Below are positions 61,258 through 64,000 of a stretch of DNA of 64,000 nucleotides, piece by piece (position 1 is the stretch's first letter; each line of letters opens with the position of its first letter). Both the position numbers and the translations under genes were made by a program. The notes below the pieces were generated by a model. It was not told the origin of the DNA, searched no databases, and saw nothing but the letters and a program-made list of their open reading frames with translations. The stretch is from Romboutsia sedimentorum (GTDB lineage Bacteria > Bacillota > Clostridia > Peptostreptococcales > Peptostreptococcaceae). The stretch spans positions 1 to 64,000 of the forward strand of contig NZ_JASKYM010000004.1 in the NCBI RefSeq assembly GCF_030131845.1, written 5' to 3'.

Positions 61258-61650
61258 GAGACTCTATTGTCTCTAATTTCGGAAAAGAGGTAACGATTTA
61301 AGCCTCGTATGTAGAGAAATCTGCATAGGACACAACTTGAATTGCAGATAATTCCTAAAGCCTAGGTGCCACAACGTAAAAGCGAATAGCTTTAAGCGTG
61401 AAGGAACGAAAGTAGAAAAAAGTCTTAGGATGGTATATGGTTAAACCCTAAGTACCGCTAACAATGGATGTTCATGCAGGGAAGTCCCGAATAGGGAAAC
61501 CTTCAACGACTAGAGAATTGTCTCGTACACTATAAGCTATTGATAGTGGAAGTAGGTTGCCCCTAGCGAGTAATGTCGAGGGTGAAGAAATAGTCTGCTC
61601 TCATATGAAAGTATGAGAAGTTCATAAATTAATCGCAAATGCGGTTATTT
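61258..61650 (+). ncRNA. Group I self-splicing intron (no ORF inside)
   Basis: Core motifs of a group I intron in order: P-like GAATTGCAGATAATTCC (about 61338-61355), R TTCAACGACTAGAG (about 61501-61515) and S AGAAATAGTCTG (about 61585-61597). GACTA of R pairs with TAGTC of S to form P7, and GGACA with TGTCT forms P3. Further helices: P2-type ATGTAGA with a GAAA loop (61309-61327), and a P9-type CTCATA-TATGAG stem (about 61601-61618). Both splice sites are uncertain by tens of bases; I could not place a clean P1 with its U-G pair. The size (about 390 nt) is that of a small core-only intron. It lies in the leader of the GNAT gene. Confidence 0.8.
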
Positions 61651-61661
61651 AAGAGAACTGC

Positions 61662-62294
61662 ATGGGTGTAGCGAGCTTGTGTGAACAACTGGTGTCTATT
61701 TTGATAAAGAAAGTAAAATTATCTAAATTTAACGGAGAAATCTGCGAAAATTTATATGCTGATGTATGTTACATCACAGCATCTAAGTTTGAAGACATTA
61801 CTAATTTATACAATAAAGTAAACGATACTATAGACAATAAAAATTGGCTAAAGTTTCGAGATCAACTTTATTTAATGGATGTTTTAGACAAAGGTGGATT
61901 TATAATAGGTTGCTACATCGAAGAAACGTTAGTAGCATCTGCGCTTTGTGAATTGCCAAGTGGCGATTATTTAGATTATCTTTATGAAATGGGACTTACT
62001 GAAGAAGAAATAAATTCTAGCTATGTATCTGGATACGTAATGGTAGACCCTCTTTACCGTGGAAATGCCCTTCATAAAATATTACTAGAGACTAGAATGG
62101 AAGAATCTATTATCAGAGGTAAGAACTATATTGTAACTGCCGTGGCTACAGAAAATATATTTAGTCTAAATACGGTTATAAAATTAGGTTTTGAAATTAA
62201 ACTACAGAAAACAAACGAATATGGTATAAGTAGAAATGTACTTATAAAGCAATTAGTAAATCCATGTGAACAAGAGATTGAATTTACGGCTTAA
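61662..62294 (+). CDS. GNAT N-acetyltransferase preceded by a group I intron
   Basis: A GNAT-fold protein. Motif A is CELPSGDY..VSGYVMVDPLYRGNALHKILLETRMEES, in which the acetyl-CoA loop (V-DPLYRGNALHKIL) is a degenerate R/Q-x-x-G-x-G/A. The C-terminal strand IVTAVATENIFSLNTVIKLGFE is motif B. Substrate unknown. The start is unclear. ATG 61662 lies at the likely intron 3' end and lacks a ribosome binding site. TTG 61701 lies six bases behind GGTG and gives a 198-residue protein of ordinary GNAT length. If the 3' splice site is near 61650-61695, splicing decides which start is used. It ends at a strong terminator. Confidence 0.75.
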   Translation: MGVASLCEQLVSILIKKVKLSKFNGEICENLYADVCYITASKFEDITNLYNKVNDTIDNKNWLKFRDQLYLMDVLDKGGFIIGCYIEETLVASALCELPSGDYLDYLYEMGLTEEEINSSYVSGYVMVDPLYRGNALHKILLETRMEESIIRGKNYIVTAVATENIFSLNTVIKLGFEIKLQKTNEYGISRNVLIKQLVNPCEQEIEFTA

Positions 62295-62310
62295 AAAAAT
62301 ATATTTATTA

Positions 62311-62332
62311 AGGGAAGCAAATTTGCTTCTCT
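62311..62332 (+). terminator. Rho-independent terminator
   Basis: AGGGAAGCAAA (62311-62321) pairs with 62322-62332 (tight loop), followed by seven T. Confidence 0.85.
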
Positions 62333-62448
62333 TTTTTTGTACTTTTTTATAAATAATAGCTGCATATGTATCATAATCATTGTTTTTTATCATTTTTTAA
62401 ATTTTTAGCTCGATTTAATTACAATATTGTTTATTTTTTTGTTTTCTT

Positions 62449-62478
62449 TTGACTTATCGGTGTATTTTCTTCTATAAT
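62449..62478 (+). promoter_or_regulatory. Sigma-A promoter of the efflux operon
   Basis: TTGACT (62449-62454), 18 bases, TATAAT (62473-62478), 39 nt ahead of the adaptor start. Confidence 0.65.
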
Positions 62479-62516
62479 TTAGATTGGGTAGTATTTTTTT
62501 ACATAAGGAGGAAAAT

Positions 62517-63620
62517 ATGTCATTTTTCGAAAAATTTAAAAATAAAAAGGTTATTGTTAGTATAGGGGTTTTTGTTATAGTATCCTTAGGTATCGGAGGA
62601 TGGTTTTATAATAAAAACAAACTAAATAATGATCAAATGGGTGAAATGGAAAACACTATCGAAACTTATACTATCGCTGATGACGAAAAAATTTTTATAA
62701 ATGGTGTTATAGTACCTAGTAAATCTGAGGATTTTAATCCATCTTCAGAAGGTAAAATAAGTAAATTAAATGTTACAAATGGTAAACTTATTAAAGAAGG
62801 AGATCTTTTGTTTACTACTAAAAACGAATCGGTTTTAGATGAAATAGATGGTCTAAAAGGCCAACTGAGCGAATTAAAGAAATCAAATACTGCCAATGAC
62901 CCTCTTATCAATACTGAAATTAAAAAGCTAAATGCTCAAATATCAGCACTAGATAAGAAAGCTTATGTAAATACATATGCTCCATTTGAAGGTAAAGTAT
63001 ACTTAAATGATAAGTCAGAAAACTCAGATGAACAAACTTCACTTTTAACTCTTCAAAGTAATGAATTTTATATGAAAGGTCAAGCTAGTGAACAAGATTT
63101 ACCAAAGCTTCAAATAGATGATCCTGTAGACGTATTAGTATTTTCTAACGATAAAAATTTAATTGGTAGGATAAGTTTTATATCTGATAGACCATCTACT
63201 ACTCCTAATGATATGAGTGCTGGTGGACAAGAAAATTTATCTCACTATGATATAAATATTGCTTTTGAAAATCAAGAAAACTTAGTAAATGGATTTCATG
63301 TTCAAGCTTCTATAAAAGTTCATGATAAATTAACTAAGATACCAACATCAGCTATCATAAAAAAAGAAAAAGAAAGTTATGTTTTCAAAGATTTAAATGG
63401 AATACTTAAAAAGGAAGTTATACAAATATCTAGTGAGAACGATGAATTCACTGTTGTGTCATCAGGTCTTGATAAAAATGATATTATAATAAGATATCCC
63501 GATGAAAGTATGGAAGAAGGAGCCCCTGTAAATACTGGAAATCCTCCTGTAAGTGAAGAAGGTACACCTAAGGGTGATGAGCCTATCCCTAATGCCCCTA
63601 AAGAAGGGGTTGAGCAATAA
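62517..63620 (+). CDS. MacA-like efflux adaptor (RND/HlyD membrane fusion family)
   Basis: A 367-residue extracellular adaptor with an N-terminal membrane anchor (VIVSIGVFVIVSLGIGGWFYNK). It has a barrel-sandwich first half (INGVIVPSKSEDFNPSSEGKISKLNVTNGKLIKEGDLLF), a short hairpin (LDEIDGLKGQLSELKK) and the second half VNTYAPFEGKVYLNDKSEN. The beta-barrel and membrane-proximal part (DPVDVLVFSNDKNLIGRISFI) follow. The C-terminus is Pro/Glu-rich. Start ATG 62517 has AGGAGG ahead. It would connect the ABC exporter that follows by 1 nt to the exterior, for export of peptides or drugs. Confidence 0.88.
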   Translation: MSFFEKFKNKKVIVSIGVFVIVSLGIGGWFYNKNKLNNDQMGEMENTIETYTIADDEKIFINGVIVPSKSEDFNPSSEGKISKLNVTNGKLIKEGDLLFTTKNESVLDEIDGLKGQLSELKKSNTANDPLINTEIKKLNAQISALDKKAYVNTYAPFEGKVYLNDKSENSDEQTSLLTLQSNEFYMKGQASEQDLPKLQIDDPVDVLVFSNDKNLIGRISFISDRPSTTPNDMSAGGQENLSHYDINIAFENQENLVNGFHVQASIKVHDKLTKIPTSAIIKKEKESYVFKDLNGILKKEVIQISSENDEFTVVSSGLDKNDIIIRYPDESMEEGAPVNTGNPPVSEEGTPKGDEPIPNAPKEGVEQ

Positions 63621-63621
63621 A

Positions 63622-64000
63622 TTGAGTAATATAATTAAGCTAGAAAATATTCAAAAATATTATAAAGTTGGAAAAGAAAAATTCCATGTACTTAAATCTC
63701 TAGATTTAGAGATAGAAGCTGGAGATTTCGTTATGATAATGGGTAAATCTGGTAGTGGTAAAACTACATTACTTAATGTTCTTGGATTTTTAGATAAATT
63801 TGATAATGGAGATTATATTTTTAATGGTGAAAATGTAACCAATTTAAATGAAAATCAAAGATCTGATTTTAGAAATAAAAATATAGGTTTCGTTTTTCAA
63901 CAGTTTAACTTAATAGAAACTCTAAATATTTATCAAAATGTAGAACTTCCTCTTATTTATGATGGTAGTCTAAAGAAAATTGAGCGAGAAGAAATTATTG
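63622..64000 (+). CDS. MacB/LolD-like ABC transporter ATP-binding protein, partial
   Basis: Start of an ABC ATPase that runs off the window at 64000; the stop lies outside. Start TTG 63622 is 1 nt behind the adaptor stop. The frame reads IIKLENIQKYYKVGKEKFHVLKSLDLEIE, Walker A MIMGKSGSGKTTLLNVLGFLD, and the Q-loop region NIGFVFQQFNLIETLNIYQNVELPLIY, as in the MacB/LolD/FtsE subgroup of exporters. Signature and Walker B are not in the window. With the adaptor it forms a MacAB-type export pair; a permease should follow. Confidence 0.93.
   Translation, partial: MSNIIKLENIQKYYKVGKEKFHVLKSLDLEIEAGDFVMIMGKSGSGKTTLLNVLGFLDKFDNGDYIFNGENVTNLNENQRSDFRNKNIGFVFQQFNLIETLNIYQNVELPLIYDGSLKKIEREEII

Larger units (their letters stand above)
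61061..61661. other. 600-bp non-coding region with promoter, hairpin and group I intron
   Basis: Contains an extended -10 promoter (TGATATAAT, 61192-61200), a long stem-loop (61203-61243) and a group I intron (61258-61650). No c-di-GMP aptamer was recognised in front of the intron. Confidence 0.7.

Noticed and set aside
61061..61300. c-di-GMP-I or -II riboswitch in front of the group I intron
   Set aside because: Core motifs of both classes are not visible between the promoter and the intron; the space from the promoter to the intron is only about 60 nt and holds one stem.
61640..61700. IS605 end, as in chimeric group I intron-IS elements
   Set aside because: The GC-richer stretch after the intron has no transposase remains or recognisable end hairpin; it is more likely the 3' end of the intron or exon.

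Overview
The window is AT-rich DNA (GC around 28-30 % by eye) with strong AGGAGG-type ribosome binding sites, spore-type genes and a GlnRS. It comes from a low-GC, endospore-forming Firmicute, most likely Clostridia. Gene content and style suggest Peptostreptococcaceae, near Clostridioides, Paraclostridium or Paeniclostridium, but the species cannot be fixed from sequence alone. No rRNA, tRNA or CRISPR array was seen.

Layout. 1-1538 holds most of a group II intron on the minus strand, inserted just behind the terminator of a small unknown gene; its reverse transcriptase is frameshifted. 1.5-14 kb is ordinary chromosome: a conserved membrane protein, a permuted NlpC/P60-like hydrolase, a VTT protein, glnS, a lipid kinase, a LUD protein, a YihY protein, phosphoglucomutase and a 3D-domain wall protein with a WalR-like box. 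13.7-54 kb is a spore-surface island. It carries a dTDP-amino-sugar operon (14.4-20.3 kb: rmlB, rmlA, MaoC hydratase, hexapeptide acyltransferase, glycosyltransferase, C4-type aminotransferase, glycosyltransferase), two divergent glycosyltransferases, and a second glycan operon (22-31.3 kb: UDP-sugar dehydrogenase, two CgeB-like proteins, a double glycosyltransferase, a heparinase II/III-like protein). It also carries an LRR protein, an 18-repeat DUF11 protein of 2692 aa, a divergent 1143-aa companion, two SPOCS/DUF3794-like proteins, wecB and an intracellular-type subtilisin. A few housekeeping-type genes (deacetylase, permease, azoreductase) lie inside it. 54-64 kb returns to core functions: pstSCAB-phoU, a MATE pump, a VanW protein, a group I intron in the leader of a GNAT gene, and the start of a MacA/MacB-like efflux operon.

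How it fits together. Seven promoters of this island share AC, exactly 17 bases, then CATAnnnTA (one has A for the first C). This matches the late mother-cell sigma-K consensus, and six stand in front of sugar, surface-protein or protease genes. The island therefore reads as one late-sporulation regulon. It would make N-acylated amino sugars (anthrose-like route) and ManNAcA, attach them by many glycosyltransferases, and decorate very large, leaderless repeat proteins assembled on the spore surface or in an appendage. The coordinated promoters, the anthrose-like enzyme set and the giant DUF11 protein are the most interesting content.
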